64,000 bases of DNA from Corynebacterium flavescens (lineage in GTDB: Bacteria; Actinomycetota; Actinomycetes; Mycobacteriales; Mycobacteriaceae). The notes beneath the pieces are model-generated. The model did no database searches. It had not been told where the DNA came from and saw only the letters and a program-made list of their open reading frames with translations. Location of the stretch: assembly GCF_008693105.1 (NCBI RefSeq), contig NZ_VXKK01000033.1:180510-244509 (forward strand), given 5' to 3'. How positions within the stretch are numbered: the stretch's first letter is position 1; each line of letters starts with the position of its first letter. A program made the position numbers and the translations under genes. Positions 1 to 8,696 of the stretch are shown here, in pieces.

Positions 1-34
1 TGCTAGGAACACACCCTCAAAACCAGGAGCATTC

Positions 35-304
35 GTGGCCTTTTGGTGCCGAGGGGTGGATGGACGGACGCGTCCATTTAGTGGGGATGAGATGAATTCT
101 GGCCTTATGGTATTCGTGGAGCAGCAAGGTCGACGCGGAGTATTCACTTTTACTCCCGAACATCTTGAACAGTTGGGCATCACTTTCGGATCCAACCAAC
201 CAGGCAAACGCGGCTTTCGCGCCTATCCCGCTTGGTGCGAAGACTTGAACTCTCGAGCAAAGGAAACGCAACGTGCACAGGCATCAGCCTTCAAAGAGTA
301 CTGA
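35..304 (+). CDS. Small hypothetical protein
   Basis: An 89-residue ORF opens with GTG five bases after AGGAG (25-29). I recognise no family. The product has no signal peptide or membrane segment; its middle is rich in Gly, Phe and Arg and its end is charged. An alternative start is ATG at 92 behind GGGGA, giving a 70-residue product. It reads toward gcvP and stops about 180 bases before it, and the gcvP promoter lies between them, so it is probably not in the gcv operon. It could also be the tail of a larger gene cut by the window edge. Existence as a protein is moderately supported; function is unknown. Confidence 0.45.
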   Translation: MAFWCRGVDGRTRPFSGDEMNSGLMVFVEQQGRRGVFTFTPEHLEQLGITFGSNQPGKRGFRAYPAWCEDLNSRAKETQRAQASAFKEY

Positions 305-410
305 AGCCCCCTGCTATTCCTAAATCTTTGCCACCCGGGTTCTTTACTCCTGAACACGGCTTGGCATGGCTCCTTAAAAGTGCCTGCAGAGCTAAGCCGA
401 ACAGAAAACG

Positions 411-440
411 TTCCTTTATGTCGCTCCGAGGTTTTATACT
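411..440 (+). promoter_or_regulatory. Probable promoter of gcvPTH
   Basis: TTCCTT (411-416), an 18-base spacer and a consensus-like TATACT (435-440) lie 46 bases before the gcvP start codon. I see no glycine riboswitch fold in 305-486. Confidence 0.5.
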
Positions 441-486
441 TAGCTACGGTTATCCTCAGCCCATTTCACAAGGAGCACTTGAATTC

Positions 487-3336
487 ATGGCTTTCCTTTC
501 CCGCCATCTCGGCCCCAACGCACCGGAGCGTGCGTCCATGCTCGAGGCCGTTGGCTATGCATCAGTCGAAGACCTGGTCAACGCTGCTATCCCACAAGGC
601 ATTCGCACCGCCGCGCTACCCCAGCTTCCAGATGCATTGAGCGAGGAAGCAGCGCAAGACAAGCTCCGTGAATACGCCAACCACAACGTTGTCTTGAAGT
701 CCTTTTATGGTCAGGGCTTTTCAGACACCCTCACGCCAGCAGTCATTCGCCGCGGGCTCCTCGAGGATGCGGGTTGGTACACGGCCTATACGCCCTATCA
801 GCCTGAGATCTCTCAAGGACGGTTGGAGGCGTTGCTGAACTTCCAGACCATGATCGAATCCCTTACAGGGCTTCCCATCGCAAATGCCTCGCTCCTCGAC
901 GAGGCCTCCGCAGCCGCCGAGGCCGTTGGCCTCATGGCTCGCTCGGTCAAGAAGGGTCGGCGTGTTCTCTTGGACTCGCGTTTACATCCGCAGGTTCTCA
1001 ACGTAGCTGCCGCTCGCGCCCGAGCGATTGACATCGAGGTCGAGGTCATCGACATTCGCGCCGGCATTGTCGGTGAGGATCTGCTCGGAGCCGTCATCGC
1101 ATACACGGGGACCGAGGGCGATATTTTTGATCCCCAATCCGTCATTTCTGATCTGCACGCTCGTGGCGCACTAGCAACGGTGGTCACTGATCCGCTTTCT
1201 CTGCTACTCCTCGAAGCCCCCGGCTCTTTCGGTGCAGACGTAGTCATTGGCTCTGCGCAACGCTTCGGCGTTCCGCTCTTCTTCGGAGGCCCACACGCGG
1301 CTTATATGGCCGTGGCTGACAAGCTTAAGCGCAAGATGCCTGGCCGCCTCGTCGGTGTTTCCATCGACGCTGCGGGGCGTCCCGCCTACCGCCTGGCGCT
1401 CCAAACACGCGAACAGCATATCCGCCGCGAACGTGCTACCTCCAATATCTGTACCGCACAGGCGCTTCTGGCAAATGTTGCCTCCATGTACGCCGTCTAC
1501 CACGGCCCCCAAGGGCTCAAAAAGATAGCAGAGCGGGTCCACAGTCTGGCCTCCTCCTTTGCAGCCTCTGTGCTTGATGCGGGCAAGGACATTGTCTCGG
1601 ATTCTTTCTTCGATACCGTAACCGTCTCCGGTGTGGACTCGGCTTCCATCAAGGCGGAGCTGCAAGACCTGGGATACCTCGTGCGCGCCATCGGCCCAGA
1701 CAAGGTTTCGGTTTCTTTCGGCGAATCCGCAAGTCAAGCCGATCTGGTTGTCTTGGCAGAGGTCTTTGGCGCCGAGGTTATCTCCGCAGAGTCCTCCATC
1801 CCAGAGAAGCTGGTGCGTGAACAAGCGCCTCTGCAGGAGGACATTTTTAATCGGATCCACTCCGAGACTCAGATGATGCGCTATCTGCGCACCTTGGCGG
1901 ACAAGGATCTGGCGCTGGACCGCACCATGATTCCGCTCGGTTCCTGCACCATGAAGCTCAACCCCACTGCAGCCATGGAGCCCATCTCTTGGCCTGAATT
2001 CGCGGGTATTCACCCCTATGCCCCGGAGGAAACCACCGCGGGTTGGCGTGAGCTCATTGCAGAGTTCGAAGGCTGGCTGGCTGAGATCACCGGCTACGCC
2101 AAGATTTCGATTCAACCAAATGCTGGCTCGCAGGGCGAGCTGGCCGGGTTGCTTGCCATTCGGCGCTATCACGTCGCCAACGGAGATACTGGCCGCGATG
2201 TCGTCCTTATCCCCGCCTCCGCGCATGGTACGAACGCCGCTTCCGCCACCCTGGCGAACCTACGCGTCGTCGTCGTCGCCACCGCGGATGATGGCTCAAT
2301 TGACGTGAGCGACCTCGATGCCAAGATTGAGAAATACGGTGAGCACATCGCGGGAATCATGATCACCTATCCTTCCACCCACGGGGTATTCGACCCAGAG
2401 GTCCGCGAAGTCTGCGATAAGGTACACGCCGCTGGCGGTCAAGTCTATATTGACGGCGCGAACATGAACGCCATTACTGGTTGGGCCCGCCCTGGGGATT
2501 TTGGCGGCGATGTCAGCCACCTCAACCTGCACAAAACCTTCACCATTCCGCACGGCGGCGGCGGCCCCGGCGTAGGTCCGGTGGGCGTGGCCAAGCACCT
2601 CATTCCTTTCCTTCCTGCTGATCCCAATGGCCCGGGCGTCGATCCGGCTGCACCGGCCCCAGTCGGCACGGGGGTTCCCATCTCCAGCACCAAATATGGA
2701 TCGGCGGGAGTCTTGCCCATTTCCTGGGCTTACCTGGCCATGGTGGGCTCCGCAGGTGCCGCTGATGCCTCAGCACACGCTATCCTCGGCGCAAACTATA
2801 TCGCCACCTCCCTGCAAGAGTCTTTCCCCGTGCTCTATACCGGAAACAAGGGCTTAGTAGCCCACGAGTGCATCCTCGACCTGCGCGAGCTGACGGAGGT
2901 TTCCGGGGTCACTGCGGCCGACGTCGCCAAGCGGCTCATCGACTACGGCTTCCACGCGCCGACCTTGGCTTTCCCCGTCGCGGGAACCCTCATGGTGGAG
3001 CCCACCGAATCCGAGGACCTGGGAGAGCTTGATCGCTTTATTGCTGCCATGCGGCAGATTCGCGCCGAGATCCAGGAGATCATAGAAGGCAAGGTTTCCT
3101 ACGAGGACTCCGTTATTCACCACGCCCCCTTCACCGCCGAATCCCTGGTATCGGATACCTGGGATTACGGCTTTGGCCGCGAGAAGGCCGCCTACCCCGT
3201 GCCTGCGCTGCGTCAGAATAAGTACTTCCCGCCGGTGCGCCGAGTGGACGAGGCCTACGGAGACCGTAACCTCGTCTGTTCCTGCCCACCGCCCGAGGCC
3301 TTTGACTACAGCACCGATTCCACAGAGGAGAACTAG
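487..3336 (+). CDS. gcvP: Glycine dehydrogenase (decarboxylating), P protein
   Basis: This 949-residue protein matches the usual length of the fused P protein of the glycine cleavage system, which decarboxylates glycine and passes the aminomethyl group to the lipoyl arm of GcvH. The N-terminal half carries the family start (SRHLGPN) and the C-terminal half the PLP site (HLNLHKTF), with Lys683 as the Schiff-base lysine, followed by a glycine-rich HGGGGPG loop. The ATG at 487 was chosen because AAGGAG lies just upstream and homologues begin there; the frame stays open further upstream but that part does not resemble the family. gcvT follows after three bases and gcvH after that, so the three are one operon encoding the P, T and H proteins. 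The L protein (lipoamide dehydrogenase) is not in the window. Confidence 0.96.
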   Translation: MAFLSRHLGPNAPERASMLEAVGYASVEDLVNAAIPQGIRTAALPQLPDALSEEAAQDKLREYANHNVVLKSFYGQGFSDTLTPAVIRRGLLEDAGWYTAYTPYQPEISQGRLEALLNFQTMIESLTGLPIANASLLDEASAAAEAVGLMARSVKKGRRVLLDSRLHPQVLNVAAARARAIDIEVEVIDIRAGIVGEDLLGAVIAYTGTEGDIFDPQSVISDLHARGALATVVTDPLSLLLLEAPGSFGADVVIGSAQRFGVPLFFGGPHAAYMAVADKLKRKMPGRLVGVSIDAAGRPAYRLALQTREQHIRRERATSNICTAQALLANVASMYAVYHGPQGLKKIAERVHSLASSFAASVLDAGKDIVSDSFFDTVTVSGVDSASIKAELQDLGYLVRAIGPDKVSVSFGESASQADLVVLAEVFGAEVISAESSIPEKLVREQAPLQEDIFNRIHSETQMMRYLRTLADKDLALDRTMIPLGSCTMKLNPTAAMEPISWPEFAGIHPYAPEETTAGWRELIAEFEGWLAEITGYAKISIQPNAGSQGELAGLLAIRRYHVANGDTGRDVVLIPASAHGTNAASATLANLRVVVVATADDGSIDVSDLDAKIEKYGEHIAGIMITYPSTHGVFDPEVREVCDKVHAAGGQVYIDGANMNAITGWARPGDFGGDVSHLNLHKTFTIPHGGGGPGVGPVGVAKHLIPFLPADPNGPGVDPAAPAPVGTGVPISSTKYGSAGVLPISWAYLAMVGSAGAADASAHAILGANYIATSLQESFPVLYTGNKGLVAHECILDLRELTEVSGVTAADVAKRLIDYGFHAPTLAFPVAGTLMVEPTESEDLGELDRFIAAMRQIRAEIQEIIEGKVSYEDSVIHHAPFTAESLVSDTWDYGFGREKAAYPVPALRQNKYFPPVRRVDEAYGDRNLVCSCPPPEAFDYSTDSTEEN

Positions 3337-3339
3337 ACC

Positions 3340-4452
3340 ATGACCGAGCTTTTGACCTCCCCCTTGCACTCCGAGCACGAGCAATTGGGCGCGACTTTCA
3401 CCGCCTTTGGACCGTGGAATATGCCCCTGAAGTATGGCAACGAACTCGAAGAACACCGCGCAGTGCGCTCTTCAGCCGGCCTTTTCGATCTCTCTCACAT
3501 GGGCGAAATCTGGGTCAATGGCCCCGACGCAGCTGCCTTCTTGAGCTATAGCCTCATCTCGGACTTCAGCAACCTGAAGATCGGCAAAGCCAAGTACTCC
3601 ATGATCACCGCGGAAGACGGCGGCATCATCGATGATCTCATCACCTACCGTCTCGGGGAAACTAAGTTTCTCGTCGTTCCCAATGCGGGCAACACGGATG
3701 CCGTGTGGGAAGCGCTTAATCAACGCGCCGCGGACTTTGACGTTGATCTGAAGAATGAGTCCCGCGATGTAGCTATGATCGCCATCCAAGGCCCAAAGGC
3801 AGCGGAGATCCTCGTCCCGCTCGTGGAAGACAACAAGCAAGAGGCAGTATTCGAGCTGCCCTACTATGCCGCGATGACTGGCAAAATCGCCCGCAAGTAC
3901 GCGTTTATCTGCCGTACCGGATATACCGGGGAGGATGGCTTCGAGCTCATCGTCTACAACGCTGACGCCCCCGAGTTGTGGCAGGAGCTACTCAAAGCCG
4001 GCGAAGAATTCGGCCTGCGCCCAGCCGGCCTGGCAGCACGAGACTCTCTGCGCTTGGAGGCTGGCATGCCTCTATACGGCAATGAGCTTTCTCGCGACAT
4101 CACCCCGGTAGAGGCCGGTATGGCACGCGCCTTTGCCAAGAAGGACGTCGATTTCGTCGGCGCTGCTGTCATGCGTGAGCGCGCGGCTGAAGGTCCGCAG
4201 CGCTCCATTATCGGTCTGACCTCCGAGCAAAAACGTGCTGCACGCAGCGGATCTGCCATTTATGCCGGGGAAAAGCAGGTCGGGACGGTAACTTCCGGCC
4301 AGCCCTCGCCCACGCTGGGCCACCCCGTCGCCCTCGCCTTGGTAGATACCGCTGCACAGCTTCAGCCTGGAGATGCCGTCGAAGTAGACATCCGGGGAAA
4401 GCGTTATCCCTTCACCATCAGTGCTCTGCCGTTTTATAAGCGCGAGCACTAA
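3340..4452 (+). CDS. gcvT: Aminomethyltransferase, T protein of glycine cleavage
   Basis: This 370-residue protein transfers the methylene group from aminomethyl-lipoyl GcvH to tetrahydrofolate, releasing ammonia. The length is normal for GcvT. Recognisable family stretches include the N-terminal DLSHMGE, the folate-site region YTGEDGFE and LRLEAGMPLYG. The ATG lies only three bases after the gcvP stop and uses a GAGGAG inside the end of gcvP, so translation is probably coupled. The ammonia released makes the position next to the glutamine and glutamate synthase genes of this window biologically sensible, though nothing here shows shared control. Confidence 0.96.
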   Translation: MTELLTSPLHSEHEQLGATFTAFGPWNMPLKYGNELEEHRAVRSSAGLFDLSHMGEIWVNGPDAAAFLSYSLISDFSNLKIGKAKYSMITAEDGGIIDDLITYRLGETKFLVVPNAGNTDAVWEALNQRAADFDVDLKNESRDVAMIAIQGPKAAEILVPLVEDNKQEAVFELPYYAAMTGKIARKYAFICRTGYTGEDGFELIVYNADAPELWQELLKAGEEFGLRPAGLAARDSLRLEAGMPLYGNELSRDITPVEAGMARAFAKKDVDFVGAAVMRERAAEGPQRSIIGLTSEQKRAARSGSAIYAGEKQVGTVTSGQPSPTLGHPVALALVDTAAQLQPGDAVEVDIRGKRYPFTISALPFYKREH

Positions 4453-4533
4453 TCACTGGCTAGAATCTTTTCCATTAACTCCGGTTAGCTGCTTTTCCGG
4501 ATTGCTGTTTCCCAGAAAGGAACCTTCCCCATT

Positions 4534-4923
4534 ATGTCTCAACTACCCGCTGATTATTCCTACTCGGAAGACCACGAATGGATCAACGCCCCTGCTGATG
4601 ACGTCGCAGGCAAGACCGTGCGCGTAGGCATCACCTCGGTGGCAGCTGATCGCCTGGGTGAGGTTGTCTTCGCCGAGCTTCCCGCCGTCGGTGATGCCGT
4701 GACCGCAGGCGAGTCCTGCGGTGAGGTCGAATCCACCAAGTCCGTGTCTGATCTTTACTCCCCGGTAACCGGAACCGTCACCGCCATCAACGAGGCGATC
4801 GGAGAAGACTACTCCCTCATCAATTCCGATCCTTTCGGCGAGGGCTGGCTGTGGGAGGTCGAGGTCACAGAGGCCGGCGATCTCATGTCCGCAGAGCACT
4901 ACAGCGCCGCCAACGGTGTCTAA
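4534..4923 (+). CDS. gcvH: Glycine cleavage system H protein
   Basis: This 129-residue lipoyl carrier protein has the classic motif [15 protein letters not shown], with Lys69 as the lipoylated residue. It shuttles the aminomethyl intermediate between GcvP and GcvT. An AGAAAGGAA stretch stands before the ATG. The gap of about 80 bases after gcvT is longer than that between gcvP and gcvT, so a second promoter is possible, but no convincing one is seen. A strong terminator follows, ending the operon. The lipoylation genes lipB and lipA lie directly downstream as a separate unit. Confidence 0.97.
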   Translation: MSQLPADYSYSEDHEWINAPADDVAGKTVRVGITSVAADRLGEVVFAELPAVGDAVTAGESCGEVESTKSVSDLYSPVTGTVTAINEAIGEDYSLINSDPFGEGWLWEVEVTEAGDLMSAEHYSAANGV

Positions 4924-4949
4924 CTAGAACTCCACGCATACTGGTGTTC

Positions 4950-4985
4950 GGGCCAAGGAGGAGGCCTTTCTCCTTGGCCCTTTTG
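4950..4985 (+). terminator. Rho-independent terminator after gcvH
   Basis: GGGCCAAGGAG (4950-4960) pairs perfectly with CTCCTTGGCCC (4970-4980) around a 9-base loop and is followed by TTTTGTT. Confidence 0.9.
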
Positions 4986-5028
4986 TTGGCCTCTTGATGG
5001 GCTGCTGTCGGTCTGTTGTACTGCACTT

Positions 5029-5058
5029 TTGCTTAAGCCGAATCCGCGCTCCTAAGAT
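5029..5058 (+). promoter_or_regulatory. Possible lipB promoter
   Basis: TTGCTT (5029-5034), 18 bases, TAAGAT (5053-5058), placed between the gcvH terminator and lipB. Confidence 0.35.
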
Positions 5059-5111
5059 GCAGATCACAGGCTTTAAGCTTTCCCCTCTCCCCGCCCGCAC
5101 AAGGACTATTC

Positions 5112-5933
5112 ATGACTGCTCCACGCAAACCTTTCTTCCCGGCGCACCTTTCTATCCGCGCCTCAAGTGAAGCATTGGATATCCGGAATATGGGCCGCAT
5201 GGACTACCAGGAGGCGTGGGACTTTCAGGCAGATCTCGCGGCCAAGAGGGCGCGTGACGAGGTGCCCGACACCATCCTTTTAGTCGAGCACCCCAATATC
5301 TACACCGCCGGCAAGCGCACCCAGCCGGAGGACATGCCCGATAACGGTTTGCCGGTGATCAAGGTCGATCGAGGCGGGCGTATAACGTGGCACGGCGAGG
5401 GCCAGCTCGTGGTCTACCCCATCATTCGGCTCGCCGAGCCCGTCGATGTCGTTGATTATGTCCGCCGCCTCGAAGAGGCCATCATCGCTGCCGTGCGCGA
5501 GCTCGGGGTGTCCACTGCCGGGCGCATCGATGGCCGCTCGGGCGTATGGGTGCCCTCCACCACCGAGCCTGCCTCACCTGAAGCTCCACGTCGCGACCGC
5601 AAGATTGCAGCGCTGGGAATCCGCATCACCCGGGGCGTGACCATGCATGGATTGGCATTAAACTGCTCTAATACCCTCGACTACTACGAGCACATCGTGG
5701 CCTGTGGCATTGACGACGCCGACGTGACCACGTTGTCGCTCGAGCTCGGCCGCCCCGTCGCTTTGGAGGAGGCCGCCTCTCCTTTGTTGACCGCGCTCGA
5801 AGACGCCCTCTCCGGCAGCCTCGTCGTTGCCGATCACACCTTCGCTTCCGCCCCGGACCCAACCAAGATTGCTAACAAGAAAGCCCGCGAACGGCGCCAC
5901 GCGGAAGCAGCTGCGCGCAACGGCGGCAGATAA
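5112..5933 (+). CDS. lipB: Octanoyl-ACP:protein octanoyltransferase
   Basis: LipB moves octanoate from acyl carrier protein to lipoyl domains such as GcvH and the 2-oxoacid dehydrogenase E2 proteins. Family motifs are clear: [39 protein letters not shown]. The catalytic pair is Lys164 (KIAALGIR) and Cys198 (ACGI), matching the Lys/Cys pair known for this family. The length of 273 residues is a little above the bacterial average because of a Pro/Glu-rich loop (about 148-160) and a basic tail. The ATG has AAGGA upstream. lipA follows about 120 bases later on the same strand. Confidence 0.95.
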   Translation: MTAPRKPFFPAHLSIRASSEALDIRNMGRMDYQEAWDFQADLAAKRARDEVPDTILLVEHPNIYTAGKRTQPEDMPDNGLPVIKVDRGGRITWHGEGQLVVYPIIRLAEPVDVVDYVRRLEEAIIAAVRELGVSTAGRIDGRSGVWVPSTTEPASPEAPRRDRKIAALGIRITRGVTMHGLALNCSNTLDYYEHIVACGIDDADVTTLSLELGRPVALEEAASPLLTALEDALSGSLVVADHTFASAPDPTKIANKKARERRHAEAAARNGGR

Positions 5934-6005
5934 ACGGTAGTTGAACGGCGAACAAGCGGGGGTAGGCCGGAATAACCTCGCTCTGCGAGGAATTGAAGAA
6001 GATAG

Positions 6006-6019
6006 ACCCCCTTAGGGGT
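6006..6019. repeat. Short inverted repeat ACCCC-CTTA-GGGGT before lipA
   Basis: A 5-base stem with a 4-base loop lies 38 bases before the lipA start. It resembles the ACCCC/GGGGT half-sites of some copper-repressor operators, but no regulator can be assigned; it could also be a weak hairpin. Confidence 0.25.
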
Positions 6020-6057
6020 ATTAGCCATGACCAAATCAACCGCGTAGAGTGAGTGCC

Positions 6058-7149
6058 GTGACTGTAAAGCCTGAAGGACGCAGAATGCTCCGCATCGAGA
6101 AGAAGAATGCGGAATCCCCGATCGAGCAGAAGCCCCGCTGGATCAGAAACCAGGTTCGGACCGGACCAGGTTATGAAGACATGAAGTCGCGCGTCTCCGG
6201 TGCCTCGCTGCACACCGTGTGCCAGGAAGCCGGCTGCCCCAACATTCATGAGTGCTGGGAATCCCGCGAGGCAACCTTCCTCATCGGTGGCGATAAGTGC
6301 ACCCGCCGCTGCGACTTTTGTGACATCGCCACGGGGCGTCCCGAGGCTCTTGACCGTGATGAGCCACGGCGTGTAGCCGAAAACATCCAGGAAATGGACC
6401 TCAACTACACCACCATCACCGGTGTTACTCGTGACGATCTCCCGGATGAGGGCGCTTGGCTCTATGCCGAGGTTGTCCGCAAGATCCATGAGCTCAACCC
6501 TCACACGGGCGTAGAGAACCTTACGCCGGACTTCTCCGGCAAGCCTGATCTCCTCCAGGAGGTCTTTGAGGCGCGGCCAGAGGTCTTTGCCCATAACCTA
6601 GAGACTGTCCCGCGTATCTTCCGTCGCATCCGCCCCGCCTTCCGCTACGAGCGCTCGCTCGATGTCATCCGGCAGGCACATGAGTTCGGGCTCATCACCA
6701 AGTCAAACCTGATCCTTGGCATGGGAGAAACCGCCGAGGAGATCGAGGAGGCGCTTCGGGATCTACGCTCCGCGGGCTGCGACATTATCACCATCACTCA
6801 GTACCTGCGCCCTGGGCCGCGTTTCCACCCCATCGAGCGCTGGGTACGCCCCGAAGAATTCGTCGCGCACTCTAAGCTCGCCAAGAGCCTCGGCTTCGGT
6901 GGTGTCATGTCCGGACCGCTCGTGCGTTCTTCTTACCGGGCTGGGCGGCTTTATGTCCAAGCCATGGAGGCGCGCGGCTTCGAGCTGCCGGCTAGTCTCC
7001 AGCACCTGGCGGAAACCTCCAAGGGAGCCACGGCCCAAGAGGCTTCCACGCTCATTGACAAGTATGGACCCTCCCAGGAGACCCCGGTTACCACCCGTCT
7101 AGTCAAGACCCCTGCCCACAGCGCTTCGGCTGCTGCGACCGTTCGCTAG
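6058..7149 (+). CDS. lipA: Lipoyl synthase (radical SAM)
   Basis: LipA inserts two sulfurs into octanoyl groups on lipoyl domains. It has the radical-SAM motif CTRRCDFC and the auxiliary-cluster cysteines in [12 protein letters not shown], plus the C-terminal RSSYRAG that contributes the unusual serine ligand. I place the start at GTG 6058, which gives the usual MTVKPEGR start of actinobacterial LipA; a GTG at 6049 in the same frame would add three residues. It completes the lipoate pathway with lipB and acts on GcvH encoded just upstream. A DUF4191 gene follows after about 50 bases, an arrangement common in actinobacteria. Confidence 0.96.
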   Translation: MTVKPEGRRMLRIEKKNAESPIEQKPRWIRNQVRTGPGYEDMKSRVSGASLHTVCQEAGCPNIHECWESREATFLIGGDKCTRRCDFCDIATGRPEALDRDEPRRVAENIQEMDLNYTTITGVTRDDLPDEGAWLYAEVVRKIHELNPHTGVENLTPDFSGKPDLLQEVFEARPEVFAHNLETVPRIFRRIRPAFRYERSLDVIRQAHEFGLITKSNLILGMGETAEEIEEALRDLRSAGCDIITITQYLRPGPRFHPIERWVRPEEFVAHSKLAKSLGFGGVMSGPLVRSSYRAGRLYVQAMEARGFELPASLQHLAETSKGATAQEASTLIDKYGPSQETPVTTRLVKTPAHSASAAATVR

Positions 7150-7198
7150 GCTGGGGGTGGTTTATTAATTCTCTAGGCTGAGCTTTAAAGTAGGAGTC

Positions 7199-7981
7199 AT
7201 GGCACAAGACGACAAGGCAGCGCTGAAAGCTGCAAAGAAGCAAGAACGCGCAAGCAAGCGCGCGCGGCGCAAGCAAACCCGCTCGCAAATGTGGCAAGCG
7301 TTTAACATGCAGCGCAAGCAGGATAAGGCGCTCATTCCTATCATGCTCGCCGCCTTCTTGGGCTTGGGCCTGTTGTTCTTCCTTATCGGCTTGCTCTTCA
7401 ACGGCCAGTGGTTCATGTTGGTCTTGGGCTTGGGCTTCGGTGCCGTCCTCGCCATGTTTCTGTTCACCCGCCGCCTCGAGCGCGATATGTACAAGCGCGT
7501 TGAGGACCAACCGGGCGTCGCCGGTTGGGCTCTCGAGCAGCAGCTGCGTAACACCATCGGTGTGGTCTGGAAGGTCAAGACCGGCATCGCCGCTACCCGC
7601 CAGCAGGATCTCGTGCACCGCGTCATTGGTAACCCCGGCGTGGTTCTCGTCTGCGAGGGAAATCGCAACCACCTCGCCCCGACCATCAAGCAGCTCAAGC
7701 ACCGCATTGATAAACTCGCGGCTGGCGCTCCCGTCCACGTCATCTACGTGGGCACCGGCGAAGATGAGGTTCCTGTCTCCAAGCTGCGCAGCAAGATCAT
7801 GCGTCTACCGCGTAACTTCAACAAGAATGAGACCTACGCTTACATCCGCAAGATCGAGGCCATGGATGACATGCCCGGCGCCATGCCTGGTATGCCCAAG
7901 GGTCCTATGCCACGCCAGGCTCAAAACATGGCCGGCATGAACCGGCGGCTGCGTCGCGCTCAGCAGCGCAAGGGCAAATAA
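7199..7981 (+). CDS. DUF4191 membrane protein
   Basis: This 260-residue protein has a strongly basic N-terminus (about residues 8-45), two membrane segments (about 46-68 and 70-88) and a soluble remainder ending in a Met/Pro-rich, then basic, tail. It fits the actinobacterial DUF4191 family, whose genes usually sit downstream of lipA. The function is unknown. TAGGAG lies two bases before the ATG, which is unusually close. It ends at a strong bidirectional terminator shared with the convergent RDD gene. Confidence 0.8.
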   Translation: MAQDDKAALKAAKKQERASKRARRKQTRSQMWQAFNMQRKQDKALIPIMLAAFLGLGLLFFLIGLLFNGQWFMLVLGLGFGAVLAMFLFTRRLERDMYKRVEDQPGVAGWALEQQLRNTIGVVWKVKTGIAATRQQDLVHRVIGNPGVVLVCEGNRNHLAPTIKQLKHRIDKLAAGAPVHVIYVGTGEDEVPVSKLRSKIMRLPRNFNKNETYAYIRKIEAMDDMPGAMPGMPKGPMPRQAQNMAGMNRRLRRAQQRKGK

Positions 7982-8000
7982 AAAGCCACTTAAAGAGCCT

Positions 8001-8058
8001 AAAAAGCGGCTTCTATTTCCTCGCCCAACAACGGTAGAGGAAATAGAAGCCGCTTTTT
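8001..8058. terminator. Bidirectional terminator, perfect 22-base stem
   Basis: The arms 8001-8022 and 8037-8058 are exact reverse complements around a 14-base loop, with A5 at one end and T5 at the other. It can stop both the DUF4191 transcript and the convergent RDD transcript. Confidence 0.92.
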
Positions 8059-8104
8059 GCTGTCTTTATAGTCCTTTAGCACTTGACTTGAGGCGGTAGA
8101 AACT

Positions 8105-8578
8105 CTAGGAGCGAATGACCGCGGTACCGGTGGCGCGGTCATGGATGCCTCGCCCATCGGCGTCGACAAGCGCTGCGGGGAAGATCAAACCCGTCAACAG
8201 GGTGCGAACAACCGCGCGCCACAAACCGACCCTTTCGCCCGGCACGTCCAAACGAGCGACGCCCATTCCCAACAGCAGCATCCCGGGGGTACGGGCGAAA
8301 AGCCAGCCGCCGAGGATTCCCACGATGGCCCACAGGAGGTAGCCCAAAAAGGCCACGTCCCCGAGGACCGAGGTAAACATGGTTATGAGATTGGCCAGGA
8401 GCATGCACACTATCCAATCAATAAGCACCGCGCCTGCGCGACGTGCGACCGGGGCCAAAGATCCTGGCCCCGATTCCGGCAACCCGAGCTTCTCCCCCGG
8501 CCACTTGCCGGGGCCGGACATATCGTCGTTCTCACCCGGAATATTCGGGCCATCGAGCCACGTTCGCTTATCAGCCAT
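8105..8578 (-). CDS. RDD family membrane protein
   Basis: This 157-residue protein has three hydrophobic segments. The first is preceded by ARRAGAVLIDW, the Arg/Asp signature that names the RDD family; the last is followed by a conserved-looking GRGIHDRATGT tail. I chose the ATG at 8578 because a -10 element (TAAATT) ends exactly seven bases before it, indicating a leaderless mRNA; an upstream in-frame extension is not supported. The role is unknown; RDD proteins have been proposed as transporters or membrane scaffolds. It is divergent from the first glnA gene, whose promoter shares the 118-base intergenic region. Confidence 0.85.
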   Translation of the reverse strand: MADKRTWLDGPNIPGENDDMSGPGKWPGEKLGLPESGPGSLAPVARRAGAVLIDWIVCMLLANLITMFTSVLGDVAFLGYLLWAIVGILGGWLFARTPGMLLLGMGVARLDVPGERVGLWRAVVRTLLTGLIFPAALVDADGRGIHDRATGTAVIRS

Positions 8579-8585
8579 GGTCACT

Positions 8586-8591
8586 AATTTA
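8586..8591 (-). promoter_or_regulatory. -10 element of a leaderless RDD gene transcript
   Basis: On the minus strand TAAATT is followed by seven bases and the ATG at 8578, so the transcript would begin at or next to the start codon. Confidence 0.45.
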
Positions 8592-8696
8592 GCGGGCGCC
8601 GATCCATTAAGGAAACAAGGACACATATGCACCCAAAGTAATTGAACCTAGTAGGGTTGGAGGGAGAATATAAAGCTCAACCACTAGGAGTCAACA

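Noticed and set aside
232..486. Upstream in-frame extension of gcvP
   Set aside because: It overlaps the 89-residue ORF and the promoter, and family members start at ATG 487 behind AAGGAG.
305..486. Glycine riboswitch upstream of gcvP
   Set aside because: The conserved tandem-aptamer core sequences are not visible.
1204..2226. 340-codon minus-strand frame inside gcvP
   Set aside because: Antisense shadow of a well-supported gene; no family features.
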